Positions 22,184-34,000 of a stretch of DNA of 64,000 nt are shown here, piece by piece. Below the pieces are notes generated by a model. It saw only the letters and a list, made by a program, of their open reading frames with translations, was not told where the DNA came from and searched no databases. Location of the stretch: positions 6,572,001-6,636,000 of the forward strand of contig NC_079232.1 of the NCBI RefSeq assembly GCF_028502605.1, given 5' to 3'. The first letter of the stretch is position 1, and each line of letters begins with the position of its first letter. The translations under genes were made by a program, and so were the position numbers. The DNA is from Trichoderma breve (lineage: Eukaryota; Ascomycota; Sordariomycetes; Hypocreales; Hypocreaceae).

Positions 22184-23843
22184 ATGGAGCGTCGAACTTT
22201 TGAAGCTCCCATGGAGTGGGAGTACCAGAACTCTGGGCCTGTCGATCTAACCAGTCCGTTTGCCCAGGTGGCCAGGAAGAGATCAGATAATTGTAAGTGC
22301 TCGCGCCAGGAGACTCTGGATCTGCGAATTGGCTTGATCTACAAAAGCTAACCGTGATACGAAACGCAGTGTTTGGTGGCTCAACTCTCAAGCCATCCAC
22401 AACGCCCCCGACAACTTCATATTCCGTCTTTGGAACACCTTCATCAAAACCGCCCACGCGATCATTCTTCACTCCCCAGCTCGCCCCCCAAGTTGTGGCA
22501 CCGCCGTTTCGCAACCCTGCATTCACAACACCAAGGAAACTAGAACAGTCTGATACCTCCTTCACCGACGCCGAGACCTCGTTCACGGATGCCTCCTTCG
22601 TCTCGTGCGCCGACGACAGCCCAGCGCAAACCGACGTTTCCATCTTGCCCAACGACACCCCCGAATCGGATCGCATGAGCGACGCAACGATAAGCAACAC
22701 GACTCCGACCAAGATTGACAAGAACACTCGCTACAACAGGAGCTCCCCGCGAAGGCATGCAGTAGGAAAAGGGGAGATTCGACCTCTCAGCAGGGATAAG
22801 GAGCTGCAGGTGCTTAGGAAGCGGAAGCGGCACAATCTGGACAAGGACGTTAGCAGCGTGATCAGACATCTGCCCCGAGACTGGGAGGGCGATGTGTCAG
22901 ACTCAGAGACTAGCATGGCAGACTATCGAGTCACATCACCGAGCAAAGTGTTATCACGACCCGGATCCTCATCGCAGCAGACGCACCAGATGGCCCCGAA
23001 TCTTCCGCCTAGTGAGGGCTGGTTTTTGTCCGCCCTGGGCACAATGGATCGATACCCAGGCGCTCCCGACCACATATACCGGTGGCTACAGCTCGGCCTC
23101 AATTGCTTCATTATGGGCATCATCATGTACTTTGGGTGGAGCGTTGTCGACGCAGTGCGATCAGATGTTCGAAATGCCAACGAGATGGCCCGCATGGAGA
23201 TTATGGCCCGCATCACAGAATGCCAAAACCACTACACCAGCAACCAGTGCGCCAAGAGGAGAGACCTGCCAGCGCTGCGTGCCCTGTGTGACGACTGGTA
23301 TGACTGCATGTCTCAAGACTCCGACGCCATTATGCGCGTCAGAGTCACGATCAAGCAGATTGCAGAGGTGATCAACGAATTTGCTGACGCTATGAATCTC
23401 AAGGCATGGGTAAGCAAAGGGCAACCCAACTCAATGCATCCCAGCCCAGTCGCTAACAAGTATTTCTCTAGATCATGTTTGCCACAATTGCCGTCTTCGT
23501 CATCTTTTCCAATGTCATGCTTGGATGGGGACGTTCCAAGGCACAAGTGGCACCAGCGCATCCGCCAGCCTTCTCTCATGTTCCCATTATGGGCCCAGAC
23601 ACGACGCCAGCACACTTTAGAACGCGGTTCGAGACCCCCAGATCACAGCGGTATGCCTTTATCGAGGATGATAGGGTCGATAGCGACATGTCACTGGGGA
23701 AAATGAGCCTGGGCTCAGGCTTCTCATACGGCACGGTAGGACGACGCAGCCCAGGCAAGGGAGAGCGGACAGCAAGTCCCAGCAAGTATCACCGAAGTCC
23801 TGACAGGGGTGTTGACAGATTAGGGGGCTCTCTGCGCTGGTAG
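22184..23843 (+). CDS. BRL1: Nuclear envelope protein of the Brl1/Brr6 family
   Basis: Brl1/Brr6 proteins are nuclear-envelope membrane proteins needed for nuclear pore assembly and lipid homeostasis. Three exons: 22184-22292, 22370-23409 and 23472-23843, joined in frame to 506 residues. The N-terminal half is Ser/Pro/Thr-rich and probably disordered. The family domain lies in the second half: a first membrane helix WLQLGLNCFIMGIIMYFGWS, then a lumenal stretch with four conserved cysteines in CQNHYTSNQC and CDDWYDC, and a second helix FATIAVFVIFSNVMLGWG that begins at the last exon. Spacing of the two helices and the paired cysteines is diagnostic. Transcribed divergently from IWS1. Confidence 0.92.
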
Positions 23844-25966
23844 GGAGGGAGATTGGGACGGCAAACGGCGGACTTTGCTTTGCTTTGCAATTTGAAGGTG
23901 TACACTAAGGAAAAGGGCTTGCATATTTTTACATGTGTGGCGTTGGCGGCAAGGCTTTGGCAAGGATAGGGTCTGAGCAACTGGGATTAGGATCGGGCAT
24001 CAAGTTTTATGGCAAAAGGCAGGCTAAGCAAAAAAAGTGTTATTCAGTATTTATGAAAACCGGAATTCAGAGCAACTCGCGTCTAGTATTTGGTGTTTTG
24101 TGACATGATTTGGTGCCGCTTCAAGGTAATACCACCGTATATGGGTATCACAAGGCTGCGTATTAATGATATTCAAGGACTGGATACACATATCCAAAGC
24201 GAAGATGGAGTGAATTGGAACTGACCATGGATTGAATGGCACTTGATCGATTACCAAGAAAGTAGATGCCTGTTACTAAGTTTAGCAGATAACAAGATCG
24301 GAATTGATGTGTCAATGGCTGTTGGCTACATGTGCCTATCAAAGTGGACTGATATTCCAAAGTTCAAGGTTCAAGTGCTGAGCGCTGTACCTGTACAAGC
24401 ACGCTGTTCACATTGGATCATTGCCCCAGGTCCCTTAAGGAACATCGCCGCTACCCGACAGTACGGGAGGCGCTACAGCTGCTGTACGCTTGTGCGACGC
24501 TGAGCTAGGTGTAACAACAGGTACCGTTTAGTAGCGCTCAAGTCTCGAATGACCTCATGGCGCATCATTCCCCGCGAGCAGCAACAAGAAAGTCCTGATT
24601 GAGAGCCCTTGAGGTACACGCCAGCCTCAATAATATCAGTGCCAAGGAAAAGGCTGCATTGCAAAGGCTACGGCGAATAAGAACTGCAGAATTCACACGA
24701 CACGTCAATGAGAGAACAACGCTTGTGTTCTCGCCTTGCATTCGTAGGACTTGCTTTTTGATTCCCTTGATTCCATTTGGCCCTGCAATAATACCCTGCC
24801 CCGGCTGAGCTGAACTTGAAGTTGATACATCACCTGTAGCATTGACGTTACACCTCCACTGGCTTCCGTACAGGTACCGGCTCCCCCACTCGGGATTGGG
24901 GGCGGCTGCAGCAGCTGCTATTCTGGAGGTGCCTGTGGGGACTCGGTATCGCTGAAAAGGCCTATCAATGGATCGCAGGGCCCTGCTGGACGACCATCAG
25001 TTCGCCTACCGACCGTCGTATGCATGTATCATGTATGGATGAGTTGAGCCTGCAACCTGCAAATTCCAGAGTCGCAAGGCCACCAATGGCAGAGATACAA
25101 GTAACTCGCCGAGATTAAAGGCAAGGTAGCCAAGCGCTCCAACTGTTTTGCTTTTTTTTGGGCGTGCAGGCAGAGTTGTAGCGCCTCGTTTTTTCTTCCC
25201 CGCTGCTGTCGTCATGTTTCTGCTGATTTTTCCCAGCTGATGGCACGATCAACATGGATTGCCCAAGTTGATGCGTTCAGCCTGTATTCAGGGTATGTTA
25301 TTATTGGAGTCTGGCCATCGCGAGGCTCGATCGAGCTGGCTTAAATTTCGAGGTTCAATGTGACTTGATAGAGCGATAGAGCGCCAGCGGCGAAAGTGCC
25401 GAAGGGTGTTGGCGCTATCGCCTCGCGGCTAGGTACATGGATAGGTCGCACAGCACATGGAGCGCACTGGAAGCTTCGCTGCCCCCCCGTGGGCTTTAGC
25501 GGCTTCCGGGCCCGCGCAGTGGTGAATCGGCCCCGAGCTTTAGTGGTCGAATAGCGGCCAGTCCACAGCTCTAGCGGCTGAATGAAATGCGCACTGACGT
25601 GCTGGAGCCACTGCAGCTCGTCCCGCCCCGCTATTCTGGCCAAGCTCGCCTCCATCCATCGCGACGCTTCCTCTCCCTTGCATAGAACTTCATCCTCCTC
25701 ACCCTCACCCGTATTCGTGCTTTTTATACCGGCTCTGATGCCTCCTCGACACTGAGGTGGTTCCCGCAAGACCTCCTGCCCCATCCTCTGAGTTCCGTCC
25801 TGCCTCCCCCCCGAACTCGAAGGCCCTTCGGATAGCTTTCCCCCCGCAGCATGTCTATCCCACCACGAGGCTGCAGCTACCGCATTTCGAGCCTTGCAAC
25901 CGCCCTGGTTCCCCATCGCTGAAGCAGTTCAGTTGAGCCTTCAACACTCAGCATTGCCCTGCCGCC
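23844..25966. other. Intergenic: long leader/promoter of the Zn2Cys6 regulator
   Basis: 2.1 kb without a supported gene. The right third (from about 25300) is GC- and pyrimidine-rich with several short ORFs and probably forms a long 5' leader of the regulator at 25967. ORFs at 24243-24503 (+) and 25341-25916 (-) have no motif. Confidence 0.45.
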
Positions 25967-28771
25967 ATGCCGAAGAAGGGCTCGACACCCCCGAAGCGCC
26001 CTCTGGCGGCTGACAAGGGGAAGGGGAAGGCCAAGGCCGTTGCGGACGACGACCATGGCAGCACCAGCGCCGGCACCAGGAGCGACACGACGCCGCAGTC
26101 ACAGACGACACAGGCTGGGCCGTCGACGTCCAACACGCTGCTTCAGCTGTCGAAGCGCAGACGTGGGCTGGGGGTTGTGACGCCCAATGCCTGCACGGAA
26201 TGCCGCAAGAAGCGAGCAAAGGTAAGAAAGAAAGAGACAGAGAGAGGGCTTCGAGCTAAAGACAGCACACACGCCATGTCAGCGTGAACTTGGTCGCGTG
26301 TGCTCCTTGCTGCTCGCCCACTCAATGCCCTTTTTCACCGAAAGGGCCGTATTGAAATGCTAACGCGGCTTTTGCATCTTGTAGTGCGACGGCCAGCAGC
26401 CTTGCGCGCGCTGCAAAACCACAAAGGACGCTGACTGCGTCTACGAAGTTCCCGTTCGCCAATCCAAAGAAACCCTGCGTACGGAAATCGAGTCCCTGCG
26501 CCTGCGCCAGCGCTCCTCCGACCAAGTCTTTGGCGCCTTGATACAGCCGCATCTGTGGGAAGAGGTGCTGGCGCGCCTTCGCGGAGGCCAGTCCGTCGAC
26601 AGCATCTCCGAGTGGCTTGGGAGCGTCAATGTCACCGAGGCCCCCCCGAGCTCGATCTATACACAGCATGCTGATCCCACCATGATGGACCACAACTTGG
26701 CCATGGCAGCCTATGGTGCTTCTGGAGCTCCCATTCCGACCATGTCTCTCACAATGGATCCCGGGTCGATTCCCATGGAGATGGGGGGTCCGGCCAGTCC
26801 TTGGCACTTTTCGTCACAAAGCCAGGGCGGCTCGACCCGGAGCGGCTCTCACCCGGACCTGATGAACTGGACCTCCGAGATGAGTGTTGCACCACCACAG
26901 TCGCGGGTTGGCTCTTGGGCAGAGAGCATGCACACCGACCACCTCACCGACGGCATGCACCGATACCGGGGGATCGAGCAAGTTCTGGCGCCGCTGAACG
27001 AGCCTGAAATCAAGCAGCCGGCTGGGACCTGGACCAGCATCACCAACGACTTTAACTTGGTCCAGCACCTATTGGCCCTGTACTTTTGCTGGGAGTATCC
27101 CACCTTTGCTTCGCTCAGCAAAGAGCATTTCCTCCGCGATTTTCAGGATGGAAGGCATCGGTACTGCTCTCCAATACTCGTCAATGCGCTGCTTGCCCTT
27201 GGCTGTCGATTCTCTACCCAGCCCATGACCAGAGCCAACCCCAACGACCCCTATTCCTCCGGCGATCACTTCTTCAAGGAGAGCCAACGACTCTTCAACG
27301 AGGAGACGGATCACCACTCGTTGACGACCATCCAGGCTCTAGGCATCATGTCGATCCGCGAGGCCAGCTGCGGCCGTGACTCGGAGAGCTGGTATTACGC
27401 TGGCCAGAGCATAAGGCTCGCTGTGGAGATGGGCCTGCATCGCATCCACGACGAGGACGACGAAGATGAGCTGGCCGTCCAGTCGGCCACCTTTTGGGGA
27501 GCTTTTGCCTTGGATCAGTGAGTTTTGAATCTGGCCATCACCTCTTCAATTTGAACAAATCTAATCTGATTCTCCCCCCCAGTGCATGGTCTTTGGCCAC
27601 GGGCTCGCTGCCGCAGTGCTCGTGCTTTCCTCACCTGCCACCCAAACCGGCCATCATCGGCGACATAGAAGCCTCGCTCTGGGTACCGTATACCGACGAC
27701 GGTGAGGATCGCACGACTACCTTTGGAGTGAATAGTAAGGGCCTACATGCTGACGATGACGTATCCGAAGGCGAGCCGTTGCAACGGTCTTGCGAGCAGC
27801 CATCCAATGTACGTTCAGTTTACAAATGTTTTTGCGAGCTCAGTGAGCTTGTACACCAGTCTCTTTATGTTCTCCATTCTCCCGGGAGGCCCCTTACCGC
27901 GAGGGATCTCTTGAATATTTACACTCAGTACCTGAACTGGTACGACCGCATCCCCGAGGTGTTGAGGCTGGGACACAACTTTACTCCGGCTGTCTTGTTT
28001 GCTCAGTAAGCAGAATCCTCTCCCTCCTACCCTGGCCTTTCGTGGCTACTTGATGCTGATGTTTGTGACTTGTGGGAAAATAGCATGTACTATCATTTCG
28101 CCATCCTCCTCCTCTTCAGGCCCCTGATCAAGCTCCGTATCATCGGGTCCAAGGTATCGCCGCGAGACGTTTGCTCGCAAGCTGCCGATGCGATTCAGGG
28201 CTTATTAACGTCATATGCCCAGCTCTATACGCTTCGTAGGACGCCGTCATTTGTACCATATTTCGTCCTGACGTCAGCCATTATGCATCTGGCCATAGGT
28301 GCTAGCATGGTCAAGAGCGACGGCTCCGAAACCAGCGAAGAGAAGATGAAGAAGGCAGCCAAAATAGACCCGCGTGTGTCCGAGGCCCTCAGTCGGGGCA
28401 TTGCGGATTTGACGGAGATGGCGCCATGCCACCACTTTGCCGAGCAGGCGTTGAACATCTTGCGATACCTGGCCAAGAAGTGGAACATTGAGGTCAATGT
28501 CGACGGAGACAAGGTGCCGCCCGAGGACCCCGACAACCTGGTGAGGCCTTACTCGAGCAGCCTCAACTTTTTTGCGCCAAACGTTCAGGAGAGCGACTTT
28601 ATGTGCGGGTGGGGGCCCAGCGCCGAGATGGTGGAAACGCTGCAGGCGCCCAATATCAAGAAGACGGCCGAAACGGTGGAAAACCCGCTCTTCTGGCCGT
28701 TTCCGATGCAGGGGAGACCGCTGCTGCCTGTTGGCCCGGAACTGGAGCAGGCTGGTTTCATCAAAATTTGA
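25967..28771 (+). CDS. Zn2Cys6 transcription factor with fungal-specific TF domain (NirA/NIT4-like)
   Basis: Four exons: 25967-26221, 26385-27517, 27583-28005 and 28084-28771, all GT..AG and in frame, giving 832 residues. The zinc cluster has Cys76, 79, 86, 92, 95 and 103 (spacing 2-6-5-2-7) and is split by intron 1 directly before Cys86. Next comes a coiled-coil-like linker (KETLRTEIESLRLRQRSSD). The middle homology region (PF04082 type) includes HLLALYFCWEYPTFASLSKE, ILVNALLALGCRFS and GQSIRLAVEMGLHRIHDEDD, and later HFAILLLFRPLIKL. In my recollection this arrangement is close to nitrate regulators NirA/NIT4 and relatives, but the zinc cluster differs, so the regulated pathway is left open. 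Nuclear location is expected. A long upstream leader region suggests post-transcriptional or complex promoter control. Confidence 0.9.
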
Positions 28772-29849
28772 TGCTGCTATTCCTTTTTCCTCTTTTCTAT
28801 TGTAGTAATACTTCGGGGTTGCGTACATATAAACGAAGCGGTGCGCCTCACGGACGCGGACTGGGTTTGGATACCATTGGGAACTTGCTTTATCATGGTG
28901 TGGAGGGATTCTTGGTATATAGTAAAAGGAATAAACCAATTTGTTACTTGCTTCCAACTTTTTTATATACCAAGCCGTCCCTTTATGTAATGTGAGGTTG
29001 GTCTTTTGATGAAGTGCTGGAGGATTCGTTTTCAAATCACGGTGTCTGGGTTCGAATATTCAACTGTTCAAATACAATGCATCCATACAGTAATCAACCT
29101 TCAAATATCATACTCGTGTATTTTATAGAAGACAATCTATCTTATCCATAATTTAGTTTCCATGTACCGCTTTTTTTTATGATGTGATGTTTGTCTTTTA
29201 ATCAAGTGCTCGAGCATTCGTTCCCGGATTTAGTGGATAGTTGATGGATCACACTGTCTAAAGTCGAATATTCAACCTTTCAAACATAATGCATCCACAC
29301 GGTAATCTACCTTTAAATATGATATTCTTATGTTTTATAGAAGACAATCCATCTTATGCATTATTTATTCTTCGTATTTTGATTCTTTGTAGAATTATTT
29401 CCCCCCCAAAATCACAAAGATGATGCAGGGTAAGCAATGCTGCATTCAGCAATCCCAGCCACAGCCACAGGCCAGCTCCTTGGCCATGCGCCACAAGGGG
29501 CGTTTAATGAATGGCGTATTGTACCTCGGCTTCCACTGAGCGTCATCTCCCGGTATCATTGGACCTCGTGCCGCACAGCTGAAATCTCAACTTGCCATCA
29601 ACAAACAACAAACAACGAAACAACCGCCAATCGCCAATCGCCGCCTCGACATGGTGCTCGGCGACTACGAGGGAGCACAATAGGCGGGACGCGAAGCAAA
29701 CAAGCGCTGGGCGTCTGAGAAGTAGCCCGAGAGTCACAGCTACAGCTACAGTGAACACGCGATAGAGTGATTCAGGACATCCAGAGACGAGACGAGACGC
29801 CTGGACGAGACACGAGACACGAAGCAAACAGACGCAGGAAGCAGATGCA
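28772..29849. other. Intergenic: 3' region of the regulator and PEX16 promoter
   Basis: The left part is the 3' region of the Zn2Cys6 gene. The middle holds the diverged tandem duplication listed separately. The right part (from about 29430) is the PEX16 promoter and leader, with CA/AG-rich sequence before the ATG at 29850. Confidence 0.5.
29001..29365. repeat. Diverged non-coding tandem duplication (unit about 190-210 bp)
   Basis: Two direct copies: about 29001-29157 and 29193-29365. Shared anchors are GTCTTTT(G/A)AT.AAGTGCT at 29001 and 29193, TTCGAATATTCAAC in each, AATGCATCCA, and TTTTATAGAAGACAATC at 29121 and 29333. The offset grows from 192 to 212 bases because the second copy has about 20 extra bases. 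Both copies are AT-rich and have no open frame. Confidence 0.8.
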
Positions 29850-31094
29850 ATGCCGGCAAATGCAACAAAGCCGGCGCCCAATCGGCCGCAGCGGCGCGTA
29901 ACGGCCGGCCAGATCCTGTCGATGCCGCCGAAATGGCTCGGCATGTACGACGACTTCATCACCAAGAACGCCGGCCAGGTGTCGCAGATTGAGAGCGCGC
30001 TGAGGAGCTTGACGTACATCATTCCAGGTTTGTTTCTCTCCATCTCTCTCTCTCCTCTGCTGAAGGTGGCAGCTCAAGCTAACTGTTCACGAAAAGGCCG
30101 CTTTCGCGATGCTGAAATCGCCTCCGAGTCGATTCACTCGGGCGTCCAGCTGCTGTCGCTCTACCACGATGGCATCCTCTCGCAGGCAGTGTCCAAGCTG
30201 CCGACGCCGCCTGTCCGGTCGGCTCATGCGCGCTACACGCGATACTGGACGCAGAAGAGCAAGACGTACCGCAGGATAGCCATGGTGCTGCAGATGGTCG
30301 TCTACACGGAGCTGCTGTGCGAAATGAGCGCCAAGCGGCGCGGCGGCGAAAAGTCCCGGTGGAACGTCATCGTGCTGCTCGAGGCCATCAAGGCCTTTTG
30401 CCGCCTCATCCTGCTGCGCGTGACGCGGTCGCGCCCGCTCGTCACACCGGTGCTGCCGGAGCGAGAGCCCATCCCCGAGGACGACGATGTCGACGAGGAT
30501 CTAGTGACGGACAGGAGCGAGAGCGAGCTGATGGACGAGACTTCGCCCAACGGATCCGCTGTCCTCGTCAGCAGCAGCACGCCGCCGAAGCCTGCGTACG
30601 AGAAGGAATGGACGATGCCGCGGACGGGCATGAGCTTGCCGTCGTTGCCCAACCCTGGCGATGTTGGTTCGTACCTCTTGGGGCGCGTCTTGACGGCCGA
30701 CGACATCAAGCCTGCCAACAAGCTCCTCAATACTCTGCAAGGAGGCGGCCAGTTTGCCGAGATGCTTCACATCCTGACGCCCTTGATCTATGCAGTGGCG
30801 CTGGCTAGGACAAAGAACAAGAAGTCGTGGACGCCGTGGCTGGTGGGTGTGGCGGTTGAGTATGTCGCTCGCCAGCTCCGTCAGCGCAGCCTGCGAACCT
30901 CGGCTCTGGAGCGAGACGAGTGGAACAAGAGAGGCTGGGCCATGATCTGGTGGATGATGCGCGGTGCCTTTTACGAGAACGTGACTAAGGGGGCCGTCAA
31001 CGGGGTGACGAGCAGAATGCCAGGCTTCATCGCCGGAATCCTACAGGACTACGAATACCTGTGGGAGAATTACTACTTTAGCACGAGTGGCTGA
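29850..31094 (+). CDS. PEX16: Peroxisomal membrane protein PEX16
   Basis: PEX16 is an integral peroxisomal/ER membrane protein needed for peroxisome membrane formation. Two exons, 29850-30027 and 30097-31094, with donor GTTTGT, branch site GCTAAC and acceptor AAAAG, encode 391 residues. Family blocks: MYDDFITKNAGQVSQIESAL then LRSLTYIIPGRFRDAEIASE across the intron, GVQLLSLYHDGILSQA, YTRYWTQKSKTYRRIAMVLQ, VIVLLEAIKAFCRLILLR and, near the end, LEYVARQLR-like VEYVARQLRQRSL and AFYENVTKGAVNGV. A central acidic insert (EDDDVDEDLVTD) is not part of the core. Length and order match fungal PEX16; the gene looks intact. Confidence 0.95.
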   Translation: MPANATKPAPNRPQRRVTAGQILSMPPKWLGMYDDFITKNAGQVSQIESALRSLTYIIPGLFLSISLSPLLKVAAQANCSRKGRFRDAEIASESIHSGVQLLSLYHDGILSQAVSKLPTPPVRSAHARYTRYWTQKSKTYRRIAMVLQMVVYTELLCEMSAKRRGGEKSRWNVIVLLEAIKAFCRLILLRVTRSRPLVTPVLPEREPIPEDDDVDEDLVTDRSESELMDETSPNGSAVLVSSSTPPKPAYEKEWTMPRTGMSLPSLPNPGDVGSYLLGRVLTADDIKPANKLLNTLQGGGQFAEMLHILTPLIYAVALARTKNKKSWTPWLVGVAVEYVARQLRQRSLRTSALERDEWNKRGWAMIWWMMRGAFYENVTKGAVNGVTSRMPGFIAGILQDYEYLWENYYFSTSG

Positions 31095-34000
31095 TGACTG
31101 GTCGAGCCAGCCATGGAGCGGTGGCGCTCATTCATCTTCTCTCTCGCTATATAACTTATATTGGTGCTACCGGAGCACATGCGCAACTTTGTCTTATCTT
31201 TTGGCGAGATATATATGTGATACGGTTCGGTTCTGGTCTCGGAGCGAAGCGGATAGGACTGGATTGGGCTGGACCGGACTAGATTCATCTGGACTTGAGT
31301 GGGAAAGGCGTACAGGCTGTTGTTTCTATATATGAAAGGGGTGGAAACTTGAGACAATTCTTTTTAGCGGCCCCTTCTTGTCGGTACCAAAAACACAGAA
31401 AAGGGCTGCTGTAATACAGGCACAGGCATCGTGATGGAAGCATTTACAAATGAACTCTTGACGCAGCCGGCATACGCGGAGATACGAGTGGAGAGGGAGA
31501 TGGATGTCAACCCGGGGATTGGCTGGGGACCACTTTGGCAGATGCCGCGGCATCACTGCGTTGCTTCTCTCTCTCTCTTCTCTCTTCTTCTTCTTTTAAA
31601 CGAGAAGCTATCAGCTGGGCAAGGGTGAGGGAGGAGAAGGATGCTATATATCCCTGATCGTTTTTACGTGCTCCGGGCCCCTTGTCCCTGTCGAACGGAG
31701 ATGAGAGACAAGCTTTCGGGACACATGGAAAGAAGAACAGCCGTGGGCAGCGAGCGCGAGAAGAACTGTTTTCGTCATAGACACGAAGCGTTATCCTGGT
31801 TGGGTGATACTATTGCATGATATGTGCTCGTGTTGTTGGTGTTTCTTTGAGAGGAAAAAACGAAGGGTTTTGGTTATGCTATGAGAGGTTTTTTTTGCTT
31901 GTGTTTGATGCTGCGGACTGGACGGGGTTAATTCTGCTCGTTTTATTCTATTCTGAAGTTTTGTATTCTTGTGAAAGTACTTTGTATACCTGTACGAATC
32001 GGGGAGTTGAGGCTATGTTTGTAGCTCTTTTTCTTTTGTCAACTTGTATCATCTATCAACTACTATCTATTACTATCTTCAAGCATCTCTGGCTAATACG
32101 AGTCCCTACTGTATCTATTTGTGGTTTGCGGAGTACACTTTGCTGCAGTTCATTAATTCAGGGGGCGGCGGTGCTGAGTTGCTGTATCAAACAAACAACC
32201 AGACAAACAGATAGACAAACACATGCAAGAGCAAGTTGATAACATGCATGTGTATCAAGGAAATGCAATGATTTGACGTTGATGTGATGTGACGTGATTT
32301 AATTTCTTCTTGCCGAACTTCTTTTGCTTGCTGGGAAGAGCGAAGCGAGGAAGCGCAATCTTTAATTTACGGACCCTTGCTTGACAGGCACAAAACCTCG
32401 TGGTCTGATATCACACAATTCATGCGGCTTTCCCGTCCCTTGCTCTTTTTTATTTGGCGTACATGATGTGATCAATCAATGACCAACCTCGTTTTCCTTC
32501 TTCTCCGCAAGCCATTATTAATCGGGATTCGTTGTCACTGTGGCTTTCTCATTTCCTGCTCGGTAGACTTATCGTATTTAGAAGAAGAATTTCAGGGTTT
32601 GGCTTTCCCCTTGTTTCCACTTTGACACGTTTTTCGTGGAGAAGGGATCCGGGTCTAAGCGGGAAGTGGACCTTTCTCTTTTGATGATTTCATGCGTTAA
32701 TGAAGGATCTTGAGAAGTCATTTTTTTTTTTTGGCATAAACGAAGGTCGAAGGCGTGGTGTCTATAGATAGATGTGGCGTATGTTTGTGGTTTGGGGTGG
32801 CAAATGGAAGAAAGTCCTGACTAGGGGGTATGAGATGATGAAACGTGAAAGGGCTTGCCACGAGGAGTTTTTGTTCTAATACTAGCTAGCTAGCTTATCA
32901 CAATTCGGAAAAGAAAAGAATAGGCCGGTGTTTTTCTTCTTTCGTGGCTTTGTCTTCGTAATGATGATAAGAAATGACAGGAGCTGCAGCCTGGCAGGGG
33001 TAAGCATCGAAAAGACTTATCCCGGGGGGGCAAGGGAACAAGAAGAGAAGAAGAAACCATCAAGGGAAACGTGCCGGTTGGCTTCGCGACCAAAGTGGAG
33101 AGATGGGAGGGGAGGGGGATATCCAATCTTGAAAGCCACGTTTTTTCTCTCAATCTTTGTCCGAGTTCTTCGTTTTCTGTTTAGTTGAGGGGGGTGGTAA
33201 GGGTGACATTGGATGACAGCCTCGCGCGGGAATGACGGGTGCTGGGAATAGTGAAGGATTGGGATTTGCTTGGGCGATGCAACGCTTTTGATGCGTGTAA
33301 GACGCTTGTTGGGTGCGTGTGTGCAAATCTTTTTTAGATGAGCTTCCTCTTACGACCACGTCTTGTTAACTACTATTCATTGATATCGTATCACCGAGAA
33401 CTCGGGGTTGGTGGCCGAAGGATTCTCAAAGAGAGAGAAAGAGAAGGGAAGCCTCGGCTTCTCAACCTCTGTTACTGCGAAAGAGGAAAAAAAATTGGGA
33501 AGCCCCAATCTATCTCCGACAGCGCGGCTGCGCCAGGGGCTTTTTAGTCAGGCGGGCATGGGGGTTTGGTCTTTTTTTTTTCTGGAGCTGATTCTGGGTG
33601 TTTCTTGTTTTGTTCAGTCTGTTTCTCTGACTGATAATGAGCCGACTTGTTGAATCGGTTACGAGAATGCGATGTTGAGGCTGTGCTGGAGATGCAACCT
33701 TGGACTGTATCATGATCCCATGCTCATATGATTGCAGTACTTGCTTGGCGTCGAGCGTTGCTCCTTTTGAGTTGAGGAGCTTGTTGAAGCGGAGATTTGT
33801 GCTTGAGAGATGCATCACGATGCAAGCAAGGGAGACATGTGTAAAGCTGCTTCGGTAGAGTCAATATCTTCTTGGCATTGACATTACATCATAAATCAGA
33901 CCAGATTTTGAAGAGAGTTTACAGTGTGCTTCTACTGTACGGAAACTAGATGAGCCATGACATGATGGGCAAATCTCGATTCGGCGTAGAGCCATTACGG

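Noticed and set aside
28274..29035. 253-codon minus-strand frame over the end of the NirA-like regulator
   Set aside because: Overlaps the last coding exon in antisense and has no motif; the plus strand has the conserved family sequence.
29045..29065. Possible tRNA B box (GGGTTCGAATATTC) in the tandem duplication
   Set aside because: No paired T stem or acceptor stem; the string is only part of the AT-rich repeat.
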